Origin: Semisulcospira habei
Lineage: Eukaryota; Mollusca; Gastropoda; Semisulcospiridae
Direction: 5' to 3'
Assembly: GCA_036245525.1 (NCBI GenBank)
Contig: BTPG01000003.1
Location: 187,652,533-187,716,532 of the forward strand
Length of the DNA stretch: 64,000 nt
Shown here: positions 20,600-31,655 of the stretch, piece after piece
How the letters are laid out: every line of letters starts with the position of its first letter
Position numbering within the stretch: position 1 is the first letter of the stretch
Program-made: the position numbers and the translations under genes
The notes under the pieces: model-generated
What the model was told of the DNA's origin: nothing
The model's database searches: none
Seen by the model: the letters and a program-made list of their open reading frames with translations, nothing else

Positions 20600-21445
20600 G
20601 CAATCGACACAAAAGCTGGATGTTTTAGAACCATAACAAATTTAATCAGAAGCAGATTCAGGCCAAAGGCACCCCGATCAAGCGCCTGCTGACGTAATGC
20701 ATTTAATTATCCCATCAACACACGCTCGACGAATGCCTTACCTCTGGTAAGCACTTAGCGAAGTTCAAACGTAAATTTTTTTTTTTTAATGGTATGGTCA
20801 AATAATCCTGAGAAAAAAAACGAAGCGAACAAAACCTGAAAAATTCTGACGGTCACAACCACAGAACTGAGTGTACATTTTGAGGCCACAGCAAAATTAT
20901 GCCCGACGTCGGCCGGATGGCCGTTTGCGCGTTGGGAAGACAGCAAATCCATTTTTTTGTAAAAAGCAAGATTTTTCGTTGCCTTCCACACGCACCGATA
21001 CGATAAGTAGCGAAGTGTATTCTTGTTTGTTTACTTTATTAAAAAAAAAAAGGGTGTTCACCCGAAATATTAATACTAACTGCCTTTTCCAAGCGTGCTT
21101 TTTTCTTCGTTGGGTTCAGTGTTCTCTGCTTTTGACACGCTCGGGAGTCACGTTTTTGGTCAGGATATAATTTTGGGGAAGATTTTCTTTGTATTTTTCA
21201 ATGAAAATCTCGCTTTTCACAAAACAAAACAAAAATTGACTTGCTGTCTTTTGCTTTCACGGGGCGCAATTGGTAAATCGCGTTACTAGACCAAGCTTTT
21301 TACAGCCACGATAATAATATGCCATTCACGTAGAGATTTTTACTGTCGTTGTAAATGAGCAATCTGCACAACCGGCCTGAGACACAACCAAGCAGGAATG
21401 TGAGGAAGGCTGCCTAGTAGGATGAGCACGTATAAATCAGTATTC
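20600..21445. other. Non-coding stretch, no gene seen
   Basis: This contains hairpin half-arms (ggccggatggccgtttgcgc near 20905; gtaaaaagcaagatttttcg near 20960; aaaatctcgcttttcac near 21203). They look like separated remains of the hairpin families described elsewhere. No supported gene. Confidence 0.5.
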
Positions 21446-21451
21446 GTCGTC

Positions 21452-21546
21452 TTAACCCTTTGGTTGTCGGTAGCGGTTTTGTCGCGGTGATTCCTGCAGC
21501 GCAGGAATCACCGCGACAAAACCGCTACCGACAGCCAAAGGGTTGT
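21452..21546. repeat. Near-perfect hairpin, family tttggttgtcggtagcgg
   Basis: ttaaccctttggttgtcggt and agcggttttgtcgcggtga meet at a ctgcagcgcag centre. The right arm ends accgacagccaaagggtt. The stem is about 43 bp. The left end starts with TTAA; the right end reads gggttgtc. Confidence 0.92.
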
Positions 21547-22240
21547 CACAACACATGAAAGTCCACTGCTTGTAACATGAATGCACCTGTAGACCTAAAA
21601 AAAGAAATGGAAATTTGGTAGGAGACCTCTCAAGGCTGCTTGCTAGCTGCTGAAAACAGACAGACAATACTGAACAGGTCAAGAGTAGCGCCGAATTCGC
21701 TAACCAAAGCTATTCTGGCACGACGCTTGGTCTGTAATAGTCCATCCATCTATTCAAAAAAGTATTTTTGGTCCCATATTTCAATCCATAAATATCTTCT
21801 ATGCATAAAAATTTCATTCCGATTCAGAGCTTGTCATTAGCAGCATAATTAAAATTTTCAAACGCCAAATAGTTTTCAACACAAGCACTTGATAACAACT
21901 TGAATACCCAACAACCATTGTGTTCAGTGCTCAGTACAAGTAAACGGGAAGACATGCTATAAATGGACTAACCTAAAAGAAATCTCTAACAATTACATGC
22001 AACATGCTGCATAGTATGATGAGTTCACAATAATGAGCATCTGAACTCCCCAGTTTTAGCAAAAGAGCCGCAGCGTTAACGCCAGCAACAACAATCCACC
22101 AACCGCCTCACAGCCAAGCGGACAAAGATTGTGTTTATAAAATCTTAGTAAGTTCCACGCCACACAGTCGCAGCTGTCCAAAAAACGATGATACGAGGAG
22201 GAGTTTTAGCAAGATGAAAACGGGCTAACACCCCTTGAAT
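21547..22240. other. Non-coding stretch, no gene seen
   Basis: No ORF or RNA gene is supported. A half-hairpin remnant (ccaaagctattctggcac near 21703) is the only recognised repeat. Confidence 0.5.
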
Positions 22241-22246
22241 CCTCCT

Positions 22247-22332
22247 CGATTCAACCGCGAGAGGCCTAGATCTCATGCGCCCCCGCAGTAGCGGGGGGCG
22301 CATGAGGATCTGCGCCTCTCGCGGTTGAATCG
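22247..22332. repeat. Hairpin with ~40-bp stem, family ...cccccgc
   Basis: cgattcaaccgcgagaggcc and tagatctcatgcgcccccgc pair across agta with gcggggggcgcatgaggatc and tgcgcctctcgcggttgaatcg. It is the longest and most GC-rich stem of the family. Its outer context (ccccttgaatcc left, cggcagtgatgagg right) repeats the terminal motif of the other members. Confidence 0.92.
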
Positions 22333-22339
22333 TGCTCGT

Positions 22340-24060
22340 TTTTTTTATCGGCAGTGATGAGGTTTACCCATTCTGCCCTGACGCCCTACAGAGGGAGATG
22401 GGTCGACCTGGTCGATCCATCTCCTGCAACTGGTGCAGTCACTAGATGACGCCTCCAAAATTTGGGAAATACGGCCGTCGGGTTGAATGAGTTAAAATAT
22501 TGTTATTTATCATTCGTGGCTGGATGTGTTGCAGATGTAAAAACCGCGGTCATTTTTGTTTAACACACCAAAGACTGCACTCGCCGCAGTCCACCCGATA
22601 CTCGCTCAACGACAGTCTGGAATTGGAATCCCAGGGTCAATTGATATTAGGCGGGAAAATGCTGGTCTTTGTTTATCACAGAGATAATTAGTACATACAG
22701 GTCAGTATTGGCAACAAATACAAAAGGCCGTCAAGAGACAATTCCATGCACACAGTTGTAAAAAGAAATAAAACACGCATTCTCCCCCACATTCAGATAT
22801 CGGCAACAAATACAAACGGTTGTAAATGGACGGACAATTCCATGCACACTATGGAATAAAATACACACGCTTGAAAAAATAGACACATTCATATACATAT
22901 ACAGTGTTTACAAGCTGTACATAGACACAATCGTTTTACAATGGACACATTCATACACAAAAGCACATTCAATTAATAATACACACGATTGGAAAAAAAT
23001 GGACATAATTTCACGACAAAAATTTCATTTGTTTGTAAAACAAGCAATTTGAAGGAAACAGATAATGCACATGTACAATTTTCTGTTTCTTCAAAATAAG
23101 TGATTTTACTTCTTTTTTTCTCTCTTCATGCACACAGCATATCTCATTGCAGCACACAAACACACTCACACACTGACAACGGTGTATAAAAATCGCTCAT
23201 ACTTCGCTCCTAGACTGCCGAGGGAATACAAATATTAACCCCCTTGGTTTAAAGCAAATGGAGTTAAAAAATTAACAATTCAATGCCGCAAGTTCTCGTG
23301 TGGGCCCGTTGCAAGGCTGGGCCACGAAGAACCATGAGAACAGTTCAGAAGACAATTAACAGAAGCACTCTCCCAGTGCACACAATGTCATCGGGCCGAC
23401 GTCGCCCGAAGGCCTTTTGCTCATTGGGCTGTGAGGTTAATGCGATGTCTTGTGATGTGGATTGATCATACAATCAAACATGTAAAGGCGATACACTGTG
23501 AAAGACGCCTAACTATCTCCAGCTGAAGTGCGACGTGTCCTGTCCTACTCTTAAAACTCCCAGAACCAAAAGACTGCCATTCTGTACAATGAAAGTTATT
23601 CAGTTCTGGGAGTCAAAGAGTTAAAAGACCCGTGTCCTAGGCGATCACGTATTTTATGGAAGGCGTCCGCGAAAGCCCCGATTCTTTTTTTACTTCAGCG
23701 CCCACAAACGCTTTGTCTGCAACTGATCAAGGTAGACTGCTGTGACCAGCTTTCTTATATATCGGATGTCTGTGTATTTAAAATTAATGCAGGAGTTGAT
23801 CTTGTATGGATGCGTCCATCTTTGGCCGGTCTGCTCCAATGAATCATCAGTATTTGAAATTACTGATGCTCAGCAATGAATAGTCTTTACTTCTAGTTCA
23901 TGTGAATACTTGGAAAATACCCCACGATGTCCTCCTTTGACACGTTTGATATTAATTTTAGTTTGTCTCATTGTGTCTTTTAATCCCTTCAATGCCAGTG
24001 GACGCAGATTTAGTTTTTTTTAAATCATTGTAAATTCAAAGCCGTCAAAAGGAACCTGGA
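22340..24060. other. Non-coding stretch with two weak hairpins
   Basis: No gene is supported. Present are a gcgcaaaaggcc-family relative at 23382-23432 (atcgggccgacgtcgcccga core), and a hairpin at 23547-23624 (actcttaaaactcccagaac with gttctgggagtcaaagagtt). From 22700 to 23160 there is an acacattcatacaca-rich degenerate tract. Confidence 0.5.
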
Positions 24061-24071
24061 AACAAAGTGGC

Positions 24072-24145
24072 TTCAGCGAAAGGCATAGATCCTTATGAGC
24101 CCCGCGACTGCGGGGGCTCATGAGGATCTATGCCTCTTGCTGAAA
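24072..24145. repeat. Hairpin in the 3' flank of the minus-strand Rho gene
   Basis: ttcagcgaaaggcatagatc and cttatgagccccgc pair with gcgggggctcatgaggatc and tatgcctcttgctgaa. The stem continues imperfectly outward (ggaacctgg at 24051; tccaagttcc at 24156). It ends 99 bp from the Rho stop codon and probably lies in the 3' UTR. Confidence 0.9.
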
Positions 24146-24243
24146 CCATATTATATCCAAGTTCCTTTGTGTGAGGATCTACGCAGATGGGTGGTGTTCA
24201 CTTTTTCTCGGCAGTTCAAGGGGTCTATCACTTTTTTAACCGA

Positions 24244-24672
24244 TCACAGCAACGTGCATTTCATCTTCTTCTTCCTCTTGCCTCGCTTCTTCAGCGCCTC
24301 CCTGGTGGCCGTTTCGAAGACCTCCCGGATGCCGTCCTTGGTCTTGGCCGAACACTCCACATAGGCTGCGGCTCCGATCCGCTCGGCCATGGCGCGCCCC
24401 TCTTCTAGCCGCACCGGCGACTGCTTCATGCGCTCCAGCTGCGCGCGTGTGGCCGGGTCGTTGCGCAGGTCCTTCTTGTTGCCCACGAGGATGATGGGCA
24501 CGCTGGGGCAGAAGTGACGCACTTCTCGGTTCCACTTCTCGGGGATGTTTTCCAGGCTGTCCGGGCTGTCGATGGAGAAGCACATGAGAATGACGTGCGT
24601 CTTGGGGTAGGATAATGGCCGGAGTCGGTCATAGTCCTCCAGTCCCGCTGTGTCCCATAGAGCCAACTCAAC
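24244..24672 (-). CDS. Rho-like GTPase gene (-), exon 2 of 2
   Basis: The acceptor ttattgcag (24680-24673) is followed by 142 codons and a stop at 24246-24244. It encodes [20 protein letters not shown] (G3/switch II), SLENIPEKW, the G4 motif NKKD, ECSAKT (G5), [12 protein letters not shown], a strong polybasic tail ([11 protein letters not shown]) and CAAX box CTLL, predicting geranylgeranylation. With exon 1 the protein is 194 residues, the normal length of RhoA/Rho1. The residue at exactly position 63 is leucine (codon ctg; glutamine would be cag). RhoA Q63L is the classical GTPase-defective form, so this product is predicted to stay GTP-loaded. Everything else looks functional. Confidence 0.93.
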   Translation of the reverse strand, partial: VELALWDTAGLEDYDRLRPLSYPKTHVILMCFSIDSPDSLENIPEKWNREVRHFCPSVPIILVGNKKDLRNDPATRAQLERMKQSPVRLEEGRAMAERIGAAAYVECSAKTKDGIREVFETATREALKKRGKRKKKMKCTLL

Positions 24673-25409
24673 CTGCAATAACGGAAGGTATGGGAAAGTT
24701 GAGAAACTAGTGTTACAATAGTGCTCTTAACATGCAACAAACAATATCGGTTAGTGAGTTAGGAGAGTTAACGCCGACCAGGCTACTAAGGCCATTTCAC
24801 GCCGGCAAACACAAATTTTGGTAGAAACTACCAAGTGAGTAGGAAAAAAGCACTGTCAAGGGAGAGAATTGTGCATGATAGACCAATGGATAGATCTACT
24901 TTGGTCCAAGCACACAGACAAAAATATAGGAAAGAGGGGTGAGCAAAGTAAGTGACTGGAAGCAATGCATATGGAAGCCCCCCCCCCCACCCCCCACCCC
25001 CGCCCCCGCCCCCCACCTCCGAAGGGGGGCGTATCACATATCCCACTGTTCCAGCCCCTTGGTGCATGGAAATATAAATATAAGTCCCCCAAGTGGGGGT
25101 CCAGAAATTGAGCCGGTGTGGACAGCTGTTTCGGTCTTGGCGACCTCTTCAGCACACGATCAAGCAATACTGGAGGAAGAGAAGGAACTTTTGCCTACCT
25201 GCAAATAAGACCACATTTTAATGTGGATCATAGATCTACTTTAGTCCAAGGACCGGGAAAAAAAAATAGAAAAGAGGGGGTGAGCTAAGTAAGTGACTGG
25301 AAGCAATGCATATGGAAAAACTTCGGGGGGGGGGGGGGGGGGGGGGTAGCGTCCATATGAATTGCTTTTAGTCACTTACTTAGCTCACCGGCACCCCCTC
25401 TTTCCTATC

Positions 25410-25473
<64 letters not shown>

Positions 25474-26065
25474 TGGACCAAAGTAGATCTATGATCTATG
25501 TCCAGCATGCACAATTCCCTCCCTTGACAGTGCTTTTTCCTACTCACTTGGTAGTTTCTTCTCAATTACAAGCACTGGCAGTCAACCCTTTCGGTCACAA
25601 ATTTTGGTTAAATTTTTGTAGGATATACAAGAAAGTGAAGGACATCCCCCCTCCTAACCGCCTAAAAATTCCTTTCGGTGCTCTCTCCCTCTCTCTCCCG
25701 CCGTCAGATGGCTTTTGTCGCATGCTCGGCGTTAAAACCCAGTAACTAATTCTCTCGCTCGCTCGCTCCCTTCCTCCCTCTCTCCCCCACGTTCCAAACC
25801 ACAACTGTTTCCTCATGGCAGTCGTGCAGGTGTTAAAGTTCTTGTATGTTATGGTCCGTTAGTACAGCCAGAATATTGTCAATTATTCGAATTGTTCTAG
25901 TGCATTGATTTGTGACGCTGTACAAGGAAGTTCGAGTCTTTCTGGACACACGCTTCTACACTTCGAGGAAAAACCCTGATTCGCTGATAGATCCGTTATC
26001 AGAGACGTAATATGGAAGTCAGTTACCGACAGGCTTAAGTGTCATATTTCAAAGTTCAAACTTAT

Positions 26066-26158
<93 letters not shown>

Positions 26159-26317
26159 TGATAAAGTTCTGTTTCAAGTAGCAAGAAAACTATTCAGAAA
26201 GGCTTCCTTGCCTAAACTGCTGACCATGAAAAGGGTTTCTTTTTCTTGTGTTTTCCCTGTGCCTAGTTACGATTCATTTTGTCAGCAAATGCTATTACAC
26301 CATCACACCATATTTAC
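24673..26317 (-). other. Intron of minus-strand Rho gene, filled with repeats
   Basis: A dispersed repeat lies at 24835-25565. It shares agcactgtcaggg, gtgcatga, cggtcttggcgacctcttca and tactggaggaag with the ~525-bp units at 46199-47839, in inverted orientation at its two ends. It contains a poly-G run (25326-25346) and a TG tract (25412-25470). A CT tract follows at 26071-26157. A Nimb-tail-like fragment is at 24763-24806. No gene inside. Confidence 0.8.
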
Positions 26318-26473
26318 CTGTTTTCCGCCAACTTCAATGTCTGCCACGTAGTTCGCAAAGACTGTGGGCACGTAGACTTCAGGGAACTGGTCCTTGCTGA
26401 AAACGATGAGGAGACATGTCTTGCCACACGCTCCGTCACCCACAATCACCAGCTTCTTACGGATGGACGTCAT
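26318..26473 (-). CDS. Rho-like GTPase gene (-), exon 1 of 2
   Basis: The 52 codons run from ATG (26473-26471) to a gtaaat donor. They begin [20 protein letters not shown] with an intact P-loop, including the glycine at position 14. Switch I reads [12 protein letters not shown]: the Mg-coordinating T37 is kept but the usual E40 of the effector loop is alanine. The intron after ...GGKQ is phase 0, equivalent to intron 1 of the + gene. A tgtttcag acceptor-like site about 45 nt upstream of the ATG suggests an upstream 5'-UTR exon. Closest to RhoA/Rho1 among Rho GTPases. Confidence 0.93.
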
Positions 26474-26583
26474 CTTTAACGGTCACCTCCCTCCCGCGAG
26501 GTCTGGATGTTCAATACTGAAACACGTACACGTTATAGGTATTAACCCCTTCACTGCCGACCAAACTTGAACACTACTCAACT

Positions 26584-26649
26584 GCAAGAGGTATAGATCC
26601 TCATGAGCCCCCGCAGTCGCGGGGGCTCATGAGGATCTATGCCTCTTGC
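26584..26649. repeat. Perfect hairpin 111 bp upstream of minus-strand Rho ATG
   Basis: gcaagaggtatagatcctca and tgagcccccgc pair across agtc with gcgggggctcatgaggatc and tatgcctcttgc. One mismatch in a ~31-bp stem. The block begins with ttaaccccttcactgcc at 26543. Confidence 0.93.
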
Positions 26650-26713
26650 TGGACCCACTTTGCATCCATGTTCCTAAAGGGACCAACGCATTCACTTTGC
26701 CAATTTTAAAGGG

Positions 26714-27161
26714 GCACTCCTGACCTTTTTTAATGCTTTAGTTCGCAAAAAGCTTCTACTGGGATTCAGTATACACACCCACTTAGACAGTGACCACCCT
26801 ATTTTCCCACCAAATGCTTTCTTTCGTCCGTTCAAAGCGAAAAGAGGCCACCGGAATCTTGTGACGGGACCCCGTGAAAAGATTGCTTCTGATAGGCGAT
26901 GGTAGCTGACGTCATAACTATTCTATACGACCTTAGGTCATCTGCATAATTATAACCAATCAGAGACAAGATGGCGGATGAACCAGCGAAGAAAAAAAGA
27001 AAGTATCAGTCGACTCGCGCCGGACGACAATGACAGAATCGGAATTGAAGAGAAGAAAGAGAAAGAGAGACAAGATACCCCTAAGTAGAATTGACATCGG
27101 ACAAGGGAATACAGAGCTTGGCTTGACCGCCCATCCGGAATTTGTCGCTTTCCTGCTATGA
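26714..27161 (+). pseudogene. Repeat-borne start exon (MADEPAKKKRKYQ...), frameshifted
   Basis: A CRE-like tgacgtca (about 26928) and accaatcag (about 26957) precede an ATG at 26971. The frame MADEPAKKKRKYQSTRAGRQ stops at 27031-27033. A frame shifted by one base continues TESELKRRKRERDKI and SRIDIGQG to 27161, followed by a gtaagt donor-like site. A lysine/arginine-rich start like this is, in my recollection, common as a dispersed repeat in mollusc and fish genomes, possibly from a DNA transposon; that recollection is not verified. A one-base frameshift makes this copy defective. Confidence 0.35.
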
Positions 27162-28590
27162 AAATCAGTAAGTAATCCGGCTACGGTCTTTGTCGATCTT
27201 CCTATTGTTCCGCGAGCGCTAGTGATTTTCAGAATTCATGATCTTCAGTAGAATTTATCTCTTACTGATTTTAAACCTGTTTTATTATAAAATTACGAGC
27301 TAGTTCATCAGATTTTATGCTGCAAGGATCTGAAAACTACCGTGTGTGTCAAAATTGCGGCACTGGCATCGCTGGTCGTGACACGTTGTTGCCTGTGCGG
27401 GTTCTCATTGACTCGATTCACAGAGGTAGTGTTTCTGCTGCGATGGTGCATTTGTCGTTTCCAGAGATGCTTTCAGTTACGTAGACTTCGATGTGTGAGA
27501 TGTGAAATTGCAGTGCAAAAAGTGGGTATAAATACCACTGTTCTGTTTCGTGTTCCGAGGGATAAAGGATCAAAGGTCAAACTAGGCACCGTGGACGCTG
27601 GCTCAGTCGCTTGGCGCGGAGACCGAGTCGAACAAGCCACGCCCCCAGCACGATCGTTACTAGCAGCAGGTCAAGCGGAAGCCGCATTGATTTTGACAGG
27701 AAAGCGAGTATGGAAGGTTTATTTTACATTCTGGTCGAAAATTATGTCAAAGGGATGCCTGATAACATCAGTACATGTGTACACTGACACGTGTGTACAC
27801 CACACCGATGACCTCGTCTGCAGTATTGACCGGGTTCTGCCTTGTGACGTAGGCTAGTAAATATGCACAAATTCAAAACGAGGCCAATGCAGACGATAAT
27901 CTGCGCTCTCGGGTACAAAAACAACACACCCACCAAACGATGAATTTTGACATTTAGCATTGTATTTACATCATAAAGCTCTAGGTTAGTACACAAACGA
28001 CCCCTGCATAATACTGTCAGCAGTATCTGTTGCAGCCAGTTTTCTGACTGTGTTGAGACGCTTGATCCTGGGGAAAATAACTTTAACAAAGGTGCAAGAG
28101 AGCTCTGTCGAACACTCCTATAGGTTTTCATTTCTTAATGACTGTTGAAAATTAAGTTTCACTATTACGATTCAGCCCTTACACACTGTACCACAAAATA
28201 GTTGACTGACCCTGAAAGTTGAAGGGTGGACTCGTCCCATCGCTTAACCATTCTAGCACCACCCTCTAACTATCTTGATCGATTTTTCTATCTCTTGAAC
28301 TGTTAAGTATAGTCTTTAGCGAACAAGCTATTCTGGCAACACTCTTGAACTATGATGATTGACCTATTTTCTGAAATGTAGTGCAGTCCTTAGAGCGCAA
28401 CTCTGCCAATGTCGATCTTACGCACGGCTTTACGTGTTAACTGGTGAATTAATAGCATCCTCACATTTAAACAAACAAAACAAAAAAATAAATAAATATG
28501 CACAAATCAACAAATCATAACAGTTTGAGGAAACAATAGTAAACGAAGAGAAAGAGAGAAAAATACCACGCTGATTGGCCTAGTTATGCA
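27162..28590. other. No supported gene
   Basis: The longest open frame (27342-27857) has no recognised domain. Half-arms of the ctattctggcac hairpin family occur near 28245 and 28330. Confidence 0.45.
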
Positions 28591-28593
28591 GCA

Positions 28594-28674
28594 TTAACTC
28601 ATTCGCGGCCAGCCGCATCTTTACTAATATGCCGCGCATTCGGATGCGACTCGGGTCGCGACTGAATGAGTTAA
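28594..28674. repeat. TTAA-bounded hairpin, 81 bp
   Basis: ttaactcattcgcggccagccgcat and the right arm gcgactcgggtcgcgactgaatgagttaa. TTAA is present at both ends. Confidence 0.85.
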
Positions 28675-30043
28675 GAAAGCTCCGTAATCTGATTTGCTAA
28701 ATGCATGCTTTGATTGTGGACAATTTATGAGTAGCAACTACTAGTCCAGCAGCTTTTCGCAATTTCTGCAGACTAAGTAGTTCGTCAAAAGAGTAACAAT
28801 GGTTTGCAGGTACGAAACGAAAGTACTAATGCCATATAGTTTATGCATGGCAACAATATTTGTCCTTAGGATGGAGACATTTTTGTAGAAGTGTTTTTCG
28901 AAAGCTATTTTTCGATGTGAGGGAACCAGTCCTCGTACACCGCCCGGATAAGGTGCAAGACATTTTTTGTGCATAACATTGAAAATTTCAAGCATACAAG
29001 TTACAAGTTTATTCCAGTGAGTAAATTAAAATCATCAGCAAGTAAACATGCATACATATATACGATAAAATAAGTTTAAAAGTATTATTTTTAATGCGGT
29101 AAGCATAGTCGCGTCGCTAGTTTCAAAATGGCGGTCAGCGAGAAGCCTTCTAAAGAAGTCAATCAGACGCGCACGGTTGATGAAGCTTTACTTTGCTCCT
29201 GAATTGAAACAGAGGTTATTTTCGATTTGAACATCTTATCAACGTCAAATACGTTATTTTTCATGGTCTTGAAAACAGCCTTTTCCATAGAACTCGGTCT
29301 TTTGTGGGAGGAAAGCATATCGAAAGTAAACTCCCTTTGTGCATGTTGTGCAATGTGTCTGCCGACCATCTTCAACATTCTTTGGCCGGATACAACATGC
29401 ATGTTGTTCGTCTGTTTTTCAGCCTAACGGCTCTAAGTGCAGGTCTGCTCTTTTTTTAAATTTATTTTATTAGTGGAGATGGGATTTTTAACTGGTCAAG
29501 CACACTCGTGTCCGACTGGTCTTAAGCACAAGCCAGGCAGAGTGAAATCCATCTCCGAACCGTTTCCATCAAAATCACCATGTTCAGCTAAACACCTAAA
29601 TATAAAATTTTAGTTTTTGCAACCAATTCAACCAATCCGCACTCAAGTACTCACAAGGACTCTTATGATTAAGCTTTATCAGGACTGCATGAGACACAAT
29701 ACAGATAGTAGCCCTCTCTATTATATTACATGTTTTATTTATTTATTTTTTATTGATTCATGTATGTATTCACTTACATATTTATTTATTATTTATCCTT
29801 TTAATTATGGATGGAAGGAATTCCTTGATGCACATGATCACTATAGTGGTATGGTAGTGGTCACCAAGGAGAGGAAATTTGTTTTCAATATGCATACATC
29901 TGTGCATATTCATAATCTATCCTTTACTTAACATGCATATTTATAGGTCCCAGGTATCCCCAACTTATTTTATTAATTTATTATTTTTTTTGTTTGTTTG
30001 TTTATTTGTTTGTGATGTATGTTTGCACATACACATCAGCATA

Positions 30044-30410
30044 AAATGATTGATTGTACATTGTTTAACGTCCCGACAGCAACAAGACTTTCTCAGGACG
30101 TGCCTGCACTACTTGTGAAAAAACCCAAACTAAACAGAATATTGAATATATGTCGCCAGCTGGTCTAATACACTAAATAAACCTAACTAGACCCTTTAGC
30201 AACACACATCCAGTATCAAGAGCTACAAGCAGTGCAGACAGTAGGAAGAGTTTAAAAAAGGTAAATACTGGTGAATGTACCAAGGGTAGACAGAAACACA
30301 CGCCCCTGAATAGAGGGGAAAACCCACCCTGTGGGGCTGACCAAGGTCACCCTGGGAACTAAAAAGTAGTTAACCCCGCCCAAGTCCCCCATGGTAGACC
30401 TGGGTGGGGG
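30044..30410 (-). mobile_element. Short retroelement (SINE or truncated LINE) with 11-bp target duplication
   Basis: Flanked by acatcagcata at 30033-30043 and 30411-30421. On the minus strand it ends ctgtcgggacgttaaacaat, then gtacaatcaatca, a tail resembling I-type LINE 3' ends (gttaaac plus a short tandem tail). The 5' part is ccacccaggtctaccatgg. No RT remains. Confidence 0.85.
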
Positions 30411-30930
30411 ACATCAGCATACAAGATGAGAACATACATATATACACATATATGATGTGAACATAACATGTACACATATGGTAATAGGTGCATACCACCC
30501 GCTCCCCACCCCACATACAAAACCACAGGACAAACATCTGTGCATGTTCATAATATATCCTTTACTTGGTATTCATATGTCCTAGTTATTTAAATTTATT
30601 ATTTATTTTTATTTGTTTGAAAAGTAGGTTTTGTTCATATGCTGATGTTCACATACACATATATGGTAATACTGCCCACTCCCAACCCCACTCCACAACC
30701 AGAGAACACCCACCAAACGACACTTACATCTGTGCATGTTCATAATCTATCCTTTACTGAGCATTCATATGTCCCAGGTATCTTGACTTACTTTATCTTT
30801 TTTTATTTAAACGCCATGAGATTTCATTGGTCGCCTGCTCGACATTAAACCCAAATAAGTATATATTTAAATTATTTATTTATTTTGTTTGCTTGTAATG
30901 AAGGTTTTGTACATACACATCAGCAAACAA

Positions 30931-31318
30931 TGGTTGATTGATTGCACATTGCTTAACGTCCCGACAGCAACAAGGCTTTCTCAGGACGTGCCTGCACTGC
31001 TTGTGAAAAAAAAAAAACTAAACAGAAAATTGAATGTATGTCGCCAGCCGGTCAAATACGTTAAATAAACCTACAACATGGGGCCTAAATAAAGCTAAGA
31101 CTGTCTAGCAACACACATCCAACATCAAGAGCTACAGGCAGTGCAGACAGTTGGGAGAGTTTTAAAAAGACAAATACAGGTGAATGGACCAAGGGTAGAC
31201 AGAAACACATGCCCCAGAATAGAAAGGAAACCCACCCTGTGGGGCTGACCAGGGTGACCCTGGGAACTAAAAAGTACCTAACCCCACCCAAGTCCCCCAG
31301 GGCAGACCCGGGTGGGGG
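30931..31318 (-). mobile_element. Second copy of the same short retroelement, 13-bp target duplication
   Basis: Flanked by catcagcaaacaa at 30918-30930 and 31319-31331. It differs from the 30044 copy by small indels and substitutions. Both sit at the same place in different satellite units (the catcagca motif), yet their target duplications follow the local unit sequence, which favours two separate insertions. Confidence 0.85.
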
Positions 31319-31655
31319 CATCAGCAAACAAGAAAATATACACATATATAGATGGTAATAGGTGCCATACTGCCTGCTCCCAACCCTTACCTAAATACAC
31401 ACATAAAACCGCAGAACACCTACCAAAAGAAGGTTAGTTAGTTAGTTATTTGGGTTTAACGCCGAGCAGGCGACTAAGGCCATCTCACGGCGGGATGGGT
31501 AAAAATCTGGTCATCCAGACTAAAAGCAAGGTCTTAAGACAAGATGTAAATATAGATTAAAAATCTCAGGCTAAAATGTCGCACATGTCTGGAAAAGAAA
31601 CGTCTACAGACTCTCAAAAAGGGCAAATAAAAAAATTCACATAGTCTATGAATGC

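Noticed and set aside
24244..24672. Reading the minus-strand Rho exon 2 as a processed pseudogene
   Set aside because: An in-phase intron with proper acceptor and donor joins it to exon 1, the frame is intact and all other motifs are preserved.
27342..27857. 171-codon open frame (MCVKIAALASLVV...)
   Set aside because: No domain, no conserved counterpart in the window, cysteine/arginine-rich composition typical of chance frames. Not reported as a gene.
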